64,000 nt of DNA, taken from Chitinophagales bacterium (GTDB lineage Bacteria; Bacteroidota; Bacteroidia; Chitinophagales; UBA2359). Position 1 is the first letter of the stretch; every line of letters starts with the position of its first letter. The stretch covers positions 517,501 to 581,500 of the forward strand of contig JAWKLZ010000003.1 of the NCBI GenBank assembly GCA_041392475.1, read 5' to 3'. Under the pieces are notes generated by a model, which saw only the letters and a program-made list of their open reading frames with translations, searched no databases and had not been told where the DNA came from. The translations under genes and the position numbers were made by a program. Below, piece by piece: positions 1 through 9,123 of this stretch.

Positions 1-180
1 AGGTAAAACAGCCGTTATCTGTTCAGGACCTATCAAAGTTGCTGCAATGCTTCGAACTACGCTCGATTTTCCCGAACCATTGTCGCCAATTAACACATGC
101 CAACCCGCAGGCTCAGAAAATACCATTTCAAAATCCCGAATAGACCGTATGTTTTTGATGTTTACCTTTTCGATATACAT
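1..180 (-). CDS. AAA/ABC-type ATPase, N-terminal fragment (runs off the window)
   Basis: The reading frame starts with an ATG at 180 and leaves the window at base 1, so only about 60 residues are visible. They begin MYIEKVNIKNIRSIRDF and contain a Walker A motif, GDNGSGKSS, about 33 residues in. An N-terminal strand-rich segment followed directly by Walker A is typical of RecF/SMC-like AAA ATPases (AAA_21/AAA_23), which act as stand-alone NTPases or pair with an effector nuclease. Without the C-terminal half neither the Walker B motif nor any fused effector can be checked, so the role is open. The divergence from Walker A of ABC transporters and the lack of transporter genes nearby favour the RecF-like reading. 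Confidence 0.75.
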   Translation of the reverse strand, partial: MYIEKVNIKNIRSIRDFEMVFSEPAGWHVLIGDNGSGKSSVVRSIAATLIGPEQITAVLP

Positions 181-222
181 TTTTGAATTTTTACCTGCAA
201 AATAAGCAAAATTCAGATAAAA

Positions 223-3200
223 TTACCCCTTCAATAATTTCACTACCCGTCTATCCCCTCCAACCTGCAACACACAAACATACACCCCATCCGCCAAATC
301 ACAAGGTGTAAAAGTCACCCGATACCGACCTGCTTGCTGCAATTGGTTGTTAATCAAATGCTGCACCACTTTGCCCGACAAGTCGTAAATGCTCAAAGTA
401 ACAGGGCTATCGTTTTGCGGCAAAAAATATTCGATGGTCGTGGACTCATTGAAGGGATTGGGATAAACCGTTGCAGAAATTTCTTGCAGAGTAGTTTTGG
501 AGGAAGTTGTTTCCGTATTCTCCTCCATTGCAGCTACTTCCACCAAAGGTGCAGCATTACAAGCTTCTAAAATTGCAGCAAAAACACCTCCATTTTCCAC
601 TTCAAAACCTGCCTCCAATTGTACAGAGTTGGTAGCTTGAAAGGTTATCGTCTGACCATTCTGTACCACCACATTTCCATTGCTGTTCAGATTTCCCGCA
701 CGAATAAAGTCCGAAGTTTGGGTCAAAGTGGGTAAGTTGTTGGTATTTTCGTATTCGACCGACACGCCATCGGGGCAGCAATTGGCAGAATTGTCCACAT
801 TCACCGTCACTTGTGCGCTGTCTGTGCAGCCATTGGAGTCGGTCACTACGACTGTGTAAACCGTTGTAGAAGTGGGGCTTGCTGTTGGGTTGGCAATGCT
901 CGCATCGTCTAAGCTGCCATCATCAGGAGTCCAAGTGTAGGAATCGCCACCTGTTGCGCCCAACTGTGTGCTGTTGCCTTCACAAATCGTCACATCTTGA
1001 CCAGCATCTGCCATTGGAGAAGTTGCAGAAGGCAGAATGTCCAGCGTACCAAGTGTATTAGCCGTATGTTGCGGTTCGTCGTTACTTTGGTTAATGACCG
1101 TTAATGTTGCATCAAAAGATAAATCGCTCGTTTGTGCACCGTCCACAACATCAAAACAAATCGTTCCGAAACTGACCCAATCGGTGTTGTTCACAATCGG
1201 ACATTCGGCATTGCAGACAAAACCGCTGCTGTTCATTATTGTGGTGACATTCCAATCGCCCAATGCACCGCTTTCGTCCGAATCCATTGCCGTTTTGAAG
1301 TAAGGTTGGTAGGTGTTTTCTGGCGAAATTTCACACTCGGTTGCGCCTCCACCCGAAGCGGTCAAATTGAAGAAATTGGCAGCCGTATAAGTTGGATTGT
1401 TGATGGCGGATTTGTTGTAATTGACCCAAATCGTGTGTGAACCCACTGCCAAATCGGGCGCAGCACTTGCCGCTTTGATTTGGATGTCGACACAAAATTG
1501 CTCGCCAATTCCGCATCCTTTTTGCTCATTCGCAAATTGAAGGTCGTAGGTTGAAGGATTCTCGACCGCACTTTGGGTTTCGGTAATCGTTGCCGATTTG
1601 GTGATTTTGCAGTTGTTTTCGTCTTCCACAATGACGGTATAATCGCCTGCTGTCAAACCTGTTGCCATATCTGTAGTTGCGCCATTTGACCATTCGTAAG
1701 TATAGGTTCCAGTGCCACCTGTTGCCGTAACCGTTGCCGTTCCGTCCTCGCCACCATGACAACTTGCTTCGGTTTCGTCCATCGTTGCGTCTAAATCTCC
1801 GCAAACATCTACCCCAAAAACGGCATAGGAACGGGCAGGAATCGAAACAGTGATATTGCCGCCTGTTACGGTCGTTGTAGGCGTGTTGCTTGTGCCTGTC
1901 AAATCGGTCAGAATTGTTCCGTTCGGCAAGTTGACATTGACGTTTACGCCATGTGTCATGTCGAGCGTTTCCCCTGCAAAGTTGATGACCACGATGATAT
2001 CATTGCCTGTGGGTGTTCCCATGAGTTGATACATCACGGTGGTACTGTGCAAATTGTTGGTGATATTTTGGAAATAGGGCGTACTGTGTCTGCTCAAATA
2101 ATCACGACCTGTCGAGCCGTTGATATAGACTTTGTGGATTTGCAGCAAATCGTCAATCTGTTCCTTCAATGCCACATTGGGCGAATTGGGAATTTCTGTT
2201 CCGTAGTAATCGGGATAAAAAATACAGGGCAAACCGACTTGATTGTTGGTCAATAAATAAGCGTAGCCCAAAATTGGGTCGTTTTGAACAGGTGGGTCAA
2301 AAGATTCTCGGTAATCATGGTTGTTGAGGAAGGTAATCGCCTGAAAACCCGAACCTCCTGCACCATCTACAATACCTGCATTGAAGATGTCACGAGCATC
2401 ATATCCAAAGGCATCACAGGCATCCTTCAATGCTTTTCGCAAGGAAAAATCAAATGCTCGAACGCTAATCGAATCTTTTGTATCGGCATCCATTTCGTTC
2501 AATACATTGTCCACCCATCCCTTCAATGTTCCCGCATTGGTATCAAAATATTCGCCGACTACGATATTGGGATAAATGCCTTGGTCGTAGAGGTAATCCA
2601 TAAAATTGCCTGTAAAAGCGTAGGGGAAATGTTTGACCGCATCCATTCGATAGCCTCGAATTCCGACATCTTCCCAAAGCCATTTGCTCCATTCCTGCAG
2701 GGTGTCTATTGTTTCTTGTTTGGTTTGGTCGTAGTCGTAAAAAAACCACATTCCATCTGTATCGCCACTCAAAGAAGTAGGGTTTCCATTGGGTCTGAAG
2801 TAGTTGTAGTTCATGCCTCCACGTCCACTTGGCAGGGAGGTGAAGTCGGTATAGGTTTGGTAAACGACTTGACTTTGAATGTCTTGTGCTAAGGGAATGG
2901 AGTAAATTCCATAAATGAAGTGGTCGGAATAATTTCCATTGGCGTTGGTAAGGAAAATGTAGAGTGTATCTCCCGCAGCATCAAAATCACTTGCTGAAAG
3001 GGTCAGTTTGAATTCATCTGTCAAACAGCCACTTCCATCTGTTGTAGCGTTCATATCCACGCCCAAAGTCAAGGCATTGAAGCCCTGTCCACAATCACCG
3101 CCGCCATTGGGTTCACTTTCGGTCAAGGCTGTTTGGTTTTGAAAGCCAACCGTATTGGTTTGCATATACACCTTGTAGGGTTTGTTGTAGAAGTTGGCGT

Positions 3201-3771
3201 GTTGGGAAGCCGAGCGAATTTTGAAGTAATAATCTCCTGCACTATTTCCAGAAGCACCGCCCAAAGGCAAGATGCAGCGAAATCTATCGGATGGAAAAGG
3301 TGCATCACCTGCATTGACCTTGGTACTGTTGTAGTTTTCTATCCAACCTTCAACGGCAGGGTTGGTTTCGGGAATTCCGCCATCTCGATGGTTGTAAACT
3401 ACATCTGCAACGGCTTCAATGCCCACATTTCCAAACAATTCTATCACATCGTCCAATTGTGAACGAGTTCCGAAACCCGTTGCGCCTCCTCCAAATTCAC
3501 CTAAATCGAACAAATCTTTGGGGTCGTAGCCATTGCTGCCATTCCCAAAACTTGCACGAGAAAGCGGAGGCAACCAAACATGGGTAATGCCTGCATTGGC
3601 AAGTTCGGTGGCTTTGGCTGCAATGGTATCTGCCCAATTGTTTCCATCGGTTGTTTTGGGATAGTCCCAATACCAACCTTGCATCATAATGTCTTGTGCA
3701 ATGGAATTTTGAAGGGAAAGAAGTAGAAGGAATGTAAATAGGCTTTGAATAATGGGTAGTTTGTGTTTCAT
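223..3771 (-). CDS. Secreted GH13 alpha-amylase with SprB-like repeat and T9SS sorting domain
   Basis: A predicted extracellular alpha-amylase of 1182 residues. The start chosen, MKHKLPIIQ, gives a clean signal peptide; an ATG eight codons upstream is less likely. All GH13 regions are visible: DVVYNH (about 123-128), GIRGYRMDAVKH with the Asp nucleophile (about 377), VVGEYF with the Glu acid/base (about 407) and FLNNHD (about 481-485). About 170 residues between regions I and II form a large domain-B-type insertion. Downstream are an SprB-type repeat, a cohesin-like or Ig-like stretch, a PKD-like module starting near PMADAGQD, and a T9SS type A sorting domain (YPNPFNESTTIEYF to the end). It probably degrades starch or glycogen outside the cell, attached to the surface or released by T9SS. 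No sus-type genes lie nearby. Confidence 0.93.
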   Translation of the reverse strand: MKHKLPIIQSLFTFLLLLSLQNSIAQDIMMQGWYWDYPKTTDGNNWADTIAAKATELANAGITHVWLPPLSRASFGNGSNGYDPKDLFDLGEFGGGATGFGTRSQLDDVIELFGNVGIEAVADVVYNHRDGGIPETNPAVEGWIENYNSTKVNAGDAPFPSDRFRCILPLGGASGNSAGDYYFKIRSASQHANFYNKPYKVYMQTNTVGFQNQTALTESEPNGGGDCGQGFNALTLGVDMNATTDGSGCLTDEFKLTLSASDFDAAGDTLYIFLTNANGNYSDHFIYGIYSIPLAQDIQSQVVYQTYTDFTSLPSGRGGMNYNYFRPNGNPTSLSGDTDGMWFFYDYDQTKQETIDTLQEWSKWLWEDVGIRGYRMDAVKHFPYAFTGNFMDYLYDQGIYPNIVVGEYFDTNAGTLKGWVDNVLNEMDADTKDSISVRAFDFSLRKALKDACDAFGYDARDIFNAGIVDGAGGSGFQAITFLNNHDYRESFDPPVQNDPILGYAYLLTNNQVGLPCIFYPDYYGTEIPNSPNVALKEQIDDLLQIHKVYINGSTGRDYLSRHSTPYFQNITNNLHSTTVMYQLMGTPTGNDIIVVINFAGETLDMTHGVNVNVNLPNGTILTDLTGTSNTPTTTVTGGNITVSIPARSYAVFGVDVCGDLDATMDETEASCHGGEDGTATVTATGGTGTYTYEWSNGATTDMATGLTAGDYTVIVEDENNCKITKSATITETQSAVENPSTYDLQFANEQKGCGIGEQFCVDIQIKAASAAPDLAVGSHTIWVNYNKSAINNPTYTAANFFNLTASGGGATECEISPENTYQPYFKTAMDSDESGALGDWNVTTIMNSSGFVCNAECPIVNNTDWVSFGTICFDVVDGAQTSDLSFDATLTVINQSNDEPQHTANTLGTLDILPSATSPMADAGQDVTICEGNSTQLGATGGDSYTWTPDDGSLDDASIANPTASPTSTTVYTVVVTDSNGCTDSAQVTVNVDNSANCCPDGVSVEYENTNNLPTLTQTSDFIRAGNLNSNGNVVVQNGQTITFQATNSVQLEAGFEVENGGVFAAILEACNAAPLVEVAAMEENTETTSSKTTLQEISATVYPNPFNESTTIEYFLPQNDSPVTLSIYDLSGKVVQHLINNQLQQAGRYRVTFTPCDLADGVYVCVLQVGGDRRVVKLLKG

Positions 3772-3929
3772 AGATGGAAATGTTTTAGCTGACAAAGTTA
3801 ATTGGTTTCTGCCTTTGAAGCAATCTTTTGTTGGAGTAAGAATGTCTGCTTTTCTTCAAAAGTAACTTGCATTGAAGTTGTGATATTTCAAGACTTAATG
3901 ACAGAAATTGGGAGTTTGTTACCGTTGAG

Positions 3930-4730
3930 TCAAAAGTCCGCAGGTCGTTTGATAGAAGCCAATTTGTGCGAATATTTTTTGGAATCCACATTGAAGATAC
4001 CCGATTCGTGCAGTTTATCGACTCTCACCTTTCCGCTTGCGTGGAGGATGTTGTTGTTTTTCAGCACAATACCTACGTGGATAATTTTACCTGAATCATT
4101 GTCGAAAAAAGCCAAATCTCCTGCTTTGACCTGCGAAAATTCTTCAATGGTTTCGCCAATTTCGGATTGTTGATAGGCATCACGAGGCAAGGCAATGTTG
4201 CCAAGTTTGAATGCCATTTGGGTCAATCCTGAGCAGTCAATTCCAAAAGGTGAGCGTCCGCCCCAAAGGTAGGGTGCGTGTAAATAGTTGAAAGCAAAGG
4301 AGATAACTTGTTGTGGATTGGCTTTTTCTTTTGCAGATGCAGCAGTGGTTTCTCCTAAATAGGTATAATGTAGGTCGTTGAAGTGTGTTTTCCTACCATC
4401 GAAGTTTGGCAGGCGACTCCCTATGATAATGGGGAAATATTCGGAGATATGCAATACAGAGTGAATAGTTTCTAATGCATGAACTGCATTTTGTGCTTCA
4501 ATGTTTTGGTGGTTGCTTTTGGCGAGGGGTAAGAACTGTTTTTCGTCAATCCAGCCTTGATATTGGTCAAAAGTTGTTTGGATTTTTACCCATTGGCGGT
4601 CTTGTGTCAATACTTCAAAGGTTTCACCAAATAGGAGTTGGCTGACCATTTCGCTTTTTTCGGAGGCTTCGGCTCGCATGGGAATGAGGGCGAGGTGAAC
4701 GATGCCAAATTGAGTTGATGTACTTGCCAT
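3930..4730 (-). CDS. NlpC/P60 cell-wall peptidase with N-terminal SH3-like domain
   Basis: 266 residues starting MASTSTQFG; a longer frame upstream adds eight unlikely residues. Residues about 10-70 resemble a bacterial SH3 domain (GETFEVLTQDRQWVKIQ). The C-terminal part is an NlpC/P60 domain with the catalytic Cys in GIDCSG (about 166), the His in HVGIV (about 218) and a third polar residue in ILHASG (His about 230). Family members are gamma-D-glutamyl-diamino acid endopeptidases that cut peptidoglycan stem peptides or cell-wall turnover products. No signal peptide is visible, which fits Bacteroidota members that recycle muropeptides inside the cell, although leaderless export cannot be excluded. 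Confidence 0.9.
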   Translation of the reverse strand: MASTSTQFGIVHLALIPMRAEASEKSEMVSQLLFGETFEVLTQDRQWVKIQTTFDQYQGWIDEKQFLPLAKSNHQNIEAQNAVHALETIHSVLHISEYFPIIIGSRLPNFDGRKTHFNDLHYTYLGETTAASAKEKANPQQVISFAFNYLHAPYLWGGRSPFGIDCSGLTQMAFKLGNIALPRDAYQQSEIGETIEEFSQVKAGDLAFFDNDSGKIIHVGIVLKNNNILHASGKVRVDKLHESGIFNVDSKKYSHKLASIKRPADF

Positions 4731-4824
4731 AAATGAATGAAGATTAAAGTACAAGTCAAAATGAAAAACAACAAACCCAAATCCATTTTTGAATTTGAGT
4801 TTGTTGTTTGATTTTGAATATTAT

Positions 4825-6219
4825 TTAGGCTTTGCTTTCTTTCGCAAATTCGGCTGCTTGTGACACCCAGTCATCTCTTTCGATGCGCCCAGGGAAAAAT
4901 TGGATAATTTCAGTAACCGTGTCAATGTCTTCTGATGTGAAGTTGGAGATTTGGCGGAAAGTGTAAATGCCCATTGCATTTAGTTTCTTTTCGATAAAAG
5001 GCCCAATACCTTTGATTCGCTGCAATTCGTCTTTTTCACCTAATGAAGACCTTCCGATTCGCTCAAAATCGAATTGGCGGGATAGTTTCATAATTTCGGA
5101 CAGTTGTTTGTCATCTCCAAACTCTTCCAAAATGGCTTTGGCTTGTGGGACCCAACCATCTCTTTCGATGCGTCCAGGAAAGAACTCAATGGCTTTGGTG
5201 ACATCTTGAATATCGTCGTCATTGAAGTTTGCAATTTGACGGAAGGTAAAGATACCCAGTGCATTCAATTTCCTTTCGATGAAAGGCCCAATTCCCTTGA
5301 TGCGGGGCAAATCATCTCTATCGCCTTCTTCAGCATGTCCAATCCGATCGAAATTGATGTGGGCAGATTTGTCGCTGATTTGCAGCAATAGGGCTTCTTC
5401 ATCATCCATATTACCTATCCCATAAGCAGTTGGAGCTGTTTCTTTCTCCTCCGTTTTTGTTGCAGTGGTCAATTTGTCAAAACATTCTGCACAGTCTTTT
5501 TGCAGCTGTGTAGCTTGTGCCAACAAGATATCATAAGCCTCTTTTGATTCATTGTGTTCTGCCTCAGCAGCATCTAAGCGATTGAGATAGAAGGCACAGT
5601 CTTCTTGTAGTTGGGTAGCTTGTGCCAACAAAATGGCATAGGCTTCTTTGGATTCGTTGTGTTCTTCATCCGCAACATCCAAACGATTGAGGTAGAATGC
5701 ACAATCTTCTTGTAATTGGTTGGCTTGCGCTTTCAATATATCGTAGTCTTCTTGGGTATCTTCGTTTTCTGCCTTCAATTCATTGTATGTGTTTTCGGCA
5801 GCATCTAAACGATTGATATAAAAGGCTGAATCCTCTTGTAATTGGGTAGCCTGCTCTAATAAAATGGCATAGGCTTCTTTTGATTCATTGTGTTCTTCAT
5901 CCGCAGCATCCAAACGATTGAGGTAGAAGGCGCAATCTTCCTGCAATTGGTGTGCTTGTGTCATCAAAATATCGTATTCGCTGTTTCTGGCTTTTAGCTC
6001 TCCTGTTAATGTTTGGTATGATTCATCCGCAGCATCCAAACGGTTGAGATAGAAGGCACTGTCTTCCTGCAATTGGTGCGCTTGTGCCATCAAAACATCA
6101 TATTCACTATTTATGACTTTTAACTCTCCTGTTAATGTTTGGTACGCTTCATCCGCAGCATCCAAACGATTAAGATAGAAGGCACTGTCTTCCTGCAATT
6201 GGTGTGCTTGTGCCATCAA
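4825..6219 (-). CDS. Coiled-coil repeat protein with two helix-hairpin-helix domains (downstream part of a frameshifted gene)
   Basis: Downstream piece of a gene whose upstream piece ends at 6233. The only local start is a TTG at 6219, inside a repeat, so independent translation is doubtful. It carries seven copies (the last degenerate) of a coiled-coil module with the core QLQEDCAFYLNRLDAAD, then two helix-hairpin-helix modules of about 60 residues each with the signature RIKGIGPFIERKLNALGIFTF and a conserved FFPGRIERD. HHH modules bind DNA backbone non-specifically or act as protein contacts. Removing one copy of the 130-bp duplication at 6114-6373 would join it to the upstream piece as one 867-residue protein: membrane anchor, coiled coil, HHH-HHH. 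Function is not known. Confidence 0.8.
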   Translation of the reverse strand: MMAQAHQLQEDSAFYLNRLDAADEAYQTLTGELKVINSEYDVLMAQAHQLQEDSAFYLNRLDAADESYQTLTGELKARNSEYDILMTQAHQLQEDCAFYLNRLDAADEEHNESKEAYAILLEQATQLQEDSAFYINRLDAAENTYNELKAENEDTQEDYDILKAQANQLQEDCAFYLNRLDVADEEHNESKEAYAILLAQATQLQEDCAFYLNRLDAAEAEHNESKEAYDILLAQATQLQKDCAECFDKLTTATKTEEKETAPTAYGIGNMDDEEALLLQISDKSAHINFDRIGHAEEGDRDDLPRIKGIGPFIERKLNALGIFTFRQIANFNDDDIQDVTKAIEFFPGRIERDGWVPQAKAILEEFGDDKQLSEIMKLSRQFDFERIGRSSLGEKDELQRIKGIGPFIEKKLNAMGIYTFRQISNFTSEDIDTVTEIIQFFPGRIERDDWVSQAAEFAKESKA

Positions 6220-6710
6220 AATACTGTATTCGTTATTTCGGTCTGACTTTTAACTCTCCTGTTAATGTTTGGTACGCTTCATCCGCAGCATCCAAACGAT
6301 TAAGATAGAAGGCACTGTCTTCCTGCAATTGGTGTGCTTGTGCCATCAAAATACTGTATTCGTTATTTCGGTCTGTCAGTTTTTCATGCATTGTATCCGC
6401 AGCATCCAAACGATTGAGGTAGAAGGCGCAATCTTCCTGCAATTGGTGTGCTTGTGCCATCAAAATACTGTATTCGTTATTTCGGTCTGTCAGTTTTTCA
6501 TGCATTGTATCCGCAGCATCCAAACGATTGAGGTAGAAGGCGCAATCTTCCTGCAATTGGTGTGCTTGTGCCATCAAAATACTGTATTCGTGTTCTTTGT
6601 CTCGTAACTGCTCGGCTAATTCTTGGTAAGATTCTTCCCCTGCATCCAAACGATTCATGTAGTAAGCACAATCTTCTTGCAGTTGTGTGGCTTGCGCCAT
6701 TAAAATACCG
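5480..6710 (-). repeat. Tandem coding repeats (units of about 114-126 bp)
   Basis: Eleven tandem units, the last one degenerate, encode the coiled-coil module around QLQEDCAFYLNRLDAAD. The central units are nearly identical in DNA with periods of 114 bp (38 residues) or 126 bp (42 residues); the outer units diverge. Such high identity favours recombination or slippage, which fits the exact 130-bp duplication found inside the array. Confidence 0.9.
6114..6373. repeat. Perfect 130-bp tandem duplication causing a frameshift
   Basis: Bases 6114-6243 and 6244-6373 are identical. Because 130 is not a multiple of three, the second copy shifts the reading frame of the coiled-coil gene. Deleting exactly one copy restores a single open frame from 7558 to 4825. 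Confidence 0.95.
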
Positions 6711-7558
6711 TAATTGTGGTTTTTGTCTTGTAGTTCTTGCTCAGTTGTATGCAGAAGTTGAAGGTATTTTGAGGTTTCTGCCTTTGATTTATTCGATTGG
6801 ATTAACAACAAATCGTATTCACCTTGAAGTTTAGCATTTGTAGCTTCATGACTTTCTTTTGCAGTATTCGCTAAAGCCAATGCGCTGCCGAGTGCTAGCA
6901 CTTCGGTTTTGTATTTTTCTAAGTCAAAAATGCTATTTTTCTGTTCTCCAATGGTTGTTTCTTTTGCTTCTAGAGCAGCTCGTAATTCTTTTAGTTCAGC
7001 TTCCATTTTTTCACTACGAGGCAGTAGTATATTGTACTTGTCTTTGTAAACAGTGAGGTCGGTGATGCTTGAACGGTAGCCTGCAATTTCTTTATCTCTT
7101 TCTGACAAGTCGCTTCTCAATCCCTGATGGTCGGTTTGCAATTGTCCAAAACTTAGTTGCATATTGTTGAAGTTGGCCTCAGTATCTTGGTATTTTTTGT
7201 GGGTTTCTTCATATTTGGCTTGGTAAAGTTCCAACGCTACAATTCTGTCTTTGCGACGTTCACTTTCTTGGTTTGCTTGTGCCAATTCTGCCGTTAATTG
7301 TTTGCTATGGTCTCTACATGTTTGTAGGTCAGCATCTACGGTTTCTTTGTCTTTGAGGAGTTTGTCGTATTGTGACTGCAAAAACATCAAACGGGATTTG
7401 ATTTCATCTACTTCCGATTTGTGTTTACTGATTAGACGTTTTTCGGTGTTGGGTTGGCAAAACAATTTGCAGTATAGCCAACTAAAGATCCAGAGTAGCA
7501 CTAAGCCAATGAGCAATCCTGGTATCCAGTGCATTATTCGAGTTAGTAATATCAACAT
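6233..7558 (-). CDS. Membrane-anchored coiled-coil repeat protein (upstream part of a frameshifted gene)
   Basis: 441 residues. The N-terminus has one membrane segment (about residues 10-34, IPGLLIGLVLLWIFSWLYC), followed by about 230 residues of irregular coiled coil and four copies of the QLQEDCAFYLNRLDAAD module, some nearly identical at the DNA level with a 114-bp period. The frame ends abruptly in GELKVRPK just after a repeat, because a perfect 130-bp tandem duplication (43 codons plus one base) shifts the frame. The remainder, including two helix-hairpin-helix domains, continues in another frame at 4825-6219. The intact protein would tether an HHH C-terminus to the membrane. It lies 46 bases downstream of an OmpA-like gene on the same strand, suggesting a shared envelope role. 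Confidence 0.85.
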   Translation of the reverse strand: MLILLTRIMHWIPGLLIGLVLLWIFSWLYCKLFCQPNTEKRLISKHKSEVDEIKSRLMFLQSQYDKLLKDKETVDADLQTCRDHSKQLTAELAQANQESERRKDRIVALELYQAKYEETHKKYQDTEANFNNMQLSFGQLQTDHQGLRSDLSERDKEIAGYRSSITDLTVYKDKYNILLPRSEKMEAELKELRAALEAKETTIGEQKNSIFDLEKYKTEVLALGSALALANTAKESHEATNAKLQGEYDLLLIQSNKSKAETSKYLQLLHTTEQELQDKNHNYGILMAQATQLQEDCAYYMNRLDAGEESYQELAEQLRDKEHEYSILMAQAHQLQEDCAFYLNRLDAADTMHEKLTDRNNEYSILMAQAHQLQEDCAFYLNRLDAADTMHEKLTDRNNEYSILMAQAHQLQEDSAFYLNRLDAADEAYQTLTGELKVRPK

Positions 7559-7604
7559 ATTTATTGCTTTAAAGAGTTATAAATTTTATTGTAATGGTTT
7601 TTGG

Positions 7605-8855
7605 TTATTGGACAATGATTTCCACACGGCGGTTTTGAGCTTTGCCCGCTGAGGTGTTGTTGGGTGCAATGGGTTCTGCTTCTCCTTTAGAAGCAGTGGT
7701 AATGCGGTCTGCTGCAATTCCCATATTGACCAAGCGTACTTTCACATCTTCTGCTCGTTTTTTGCCCAATATTACATTCACATCGTCTTTACCGTCGCTA
7801 TCGGTATGTCCTGTGAGCAATACGTTTTTGCTCGCATCTTGCAGCAAAAAGGTTTTGACATCGTTGAGGTATTGCTGCAATTCTTTGGAAAGGAGCAAGT
7901 CCGCACTATTGCTATTGAAGCGAAGTGGGCGTTTTTCTGCCAAAATATCTTTTGCAGTGGCTTCCGATACTTTGAATAAAAATTCGATAGGACTGTAAAT
8001 GGTGTCGTTGGAAACGTGTAGATAAGGATCTTTTTTAGCGACTACTTCAATTCTATTTGGGCTAATGCCCATTGTTTCCATCTTTTTTCGGATGATGTTT
8101 GCTCGGTCTTCTCCGAGTTTTTGGGTAGCATCATCGTGGTAACTTCCTGATAGTGTAATTTCTCGGTTGGGATTCTTTTTGAGGTAATCCGCTATTTGTT
8201 GAAATTCTTTATCGAAGTCATTGACATTGTTATTGTCTGAATTGGGGTTCAAGAACCATAGATTTTTACTCGATTGTGCTACGGGATTGTCGGCATCTTT
8301 GATGATGAGTGCTTGAGTAGCACGGGGTATATAAGATGCTTCTATTCCACCATACAAAGTGTCATTTTTGAATGGTAAAGAATTGTCTTTCTTTGCAGTA
8401 GGAATGATCAGGTAAGCAGGGAAACCCGTATTGACCAACTGTTGTTTGAGCTGATCGGCTCTTGCCAATCCCCAATTCGTAAATTTAGGATCACTAGGTT
8501 TTCCTTCTTGGTCGTTGTAGTATCCTACTACCTCCAACTGTCTATTGGGGTTTTGTTGAACATACGTTTTCATATCGCCCATCGCTTTTTGAAGTTCGGC
8601 GGGAGACATAGGACGTGCATTGGATTTAGGAAAACGGAAATGGTCTTTTAGAGATACGACTTGTTTATCGCCATCTTTTACCGTAAAACCTGGGTAGGTG
8701 ATGCTTGGTATAGGAGGTGTATCTGTTTTGGCTTCTCCAGCGTGTTGTGCGAATAATCCGAAGCCTTCACAAGCATCGAGATTTTCGCAGTCAAACCAAT
8801 ACAGAAAAGCCAATCCCGAAGCAATCAGCCCAATTATGTAAAATAGTCTGCTCAT
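7605..8855 (-). CDS. OmpA-family protein with three OmpA-like modules
   Basis: 416 residues. An N-terminal hydrophobic segment (MSRLFYIIGLIASGLAFLYW) is a signal anchor. The C-terminal about 115 residues are an OmpA_C peptidoglycan-binding domain with RFNSNSADL, the TGHTDSDG motif and the AQNRRVEI ending. Two earlier segments (about 60-150 and 180-285) repeat the same pattern in weaker form (for example RQLEVVGYYND and REITLSGSYHDD, each followed by an Ala-Asp/Arg-Ala helix and a VVAKKD-like strand), so the protein looks like three degenerate OmpA modules in series. The family anchors envelope structures to peptidoglycan. It precedes the membrane coiled-coil gene on the same strand and may be co-transcribed with it. 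Confidence 0.88.
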   Translation of the reverse strand: MSRLFYIIGLIASGLAFLYWFDCENLDACEGFGLFAQHAGEAKTDTPPIPSITYPGFTVKDGDKQVVSLKDHFRFPKSNARPMSPAELQKAMGDMKTYVQQNPNRQLEVVGYYNDQEGKPSDPKFTNWGLARADQLKQQLVNTGFPAYLIIPTAKKDNSLPFKNDTLYGGIEASYIPRATQALIIKDADNPVAQSSKNLWFLNPNSDNNNVNDFDKEFQQIADYLKKNPNREITLSGSYHDDATQKLGEDRANIIRKKMETMGISPNRIEVVAKKDPYLHVSNDTIYSPIEFLFKVSEATAKDILAEKRPLRFNSNSADLLLSKELQQYLNDVKTFLLQDASKNVLLTGHTDSDGKDDVNVILGKKRAEDVKVRLVNMGIAADRITTASKGEAEPIAPNNTSAGKAQNRRVEIIVQ

Positions 8856-9123
8856 AGGTTAAGTCTATTTATGATTTATAAGGTTGCATTTTATAGTATT
8901 TACAAAGTATTTTTTCATTGTAGGTGGGTATTAGTGTGGACGAGAAAGATAGGGTTCAGGTCACTGAAAAATGCCGTATTAAGGTAGGATTTTTTCTGAT
9001 ATGGAACAAGTATAATAAAAAAAAGTAGTTAAAACGCTATTGGATTTAACTACTTTTGAAGAGGTAAGTTTTTCACAATGAATTTATTAGTGCTGTTCAT
9101 TGGACAAAAAAGTAATTGTTTTT

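Noticed and set aside
2284..2892. A 202-residue plus-strand open frame opposite the amylase gene
   Set aside because: It lies across the catalytic domain of the amylase, whose motifs are all on the other strand; it shows no recognisable domain.
5480..6710. Regular repeats considered as a CRISPR array
   Set aside because: The units are 114-126 bp, mostly without unique spacers, and translate into a coiled-coil module in frame.
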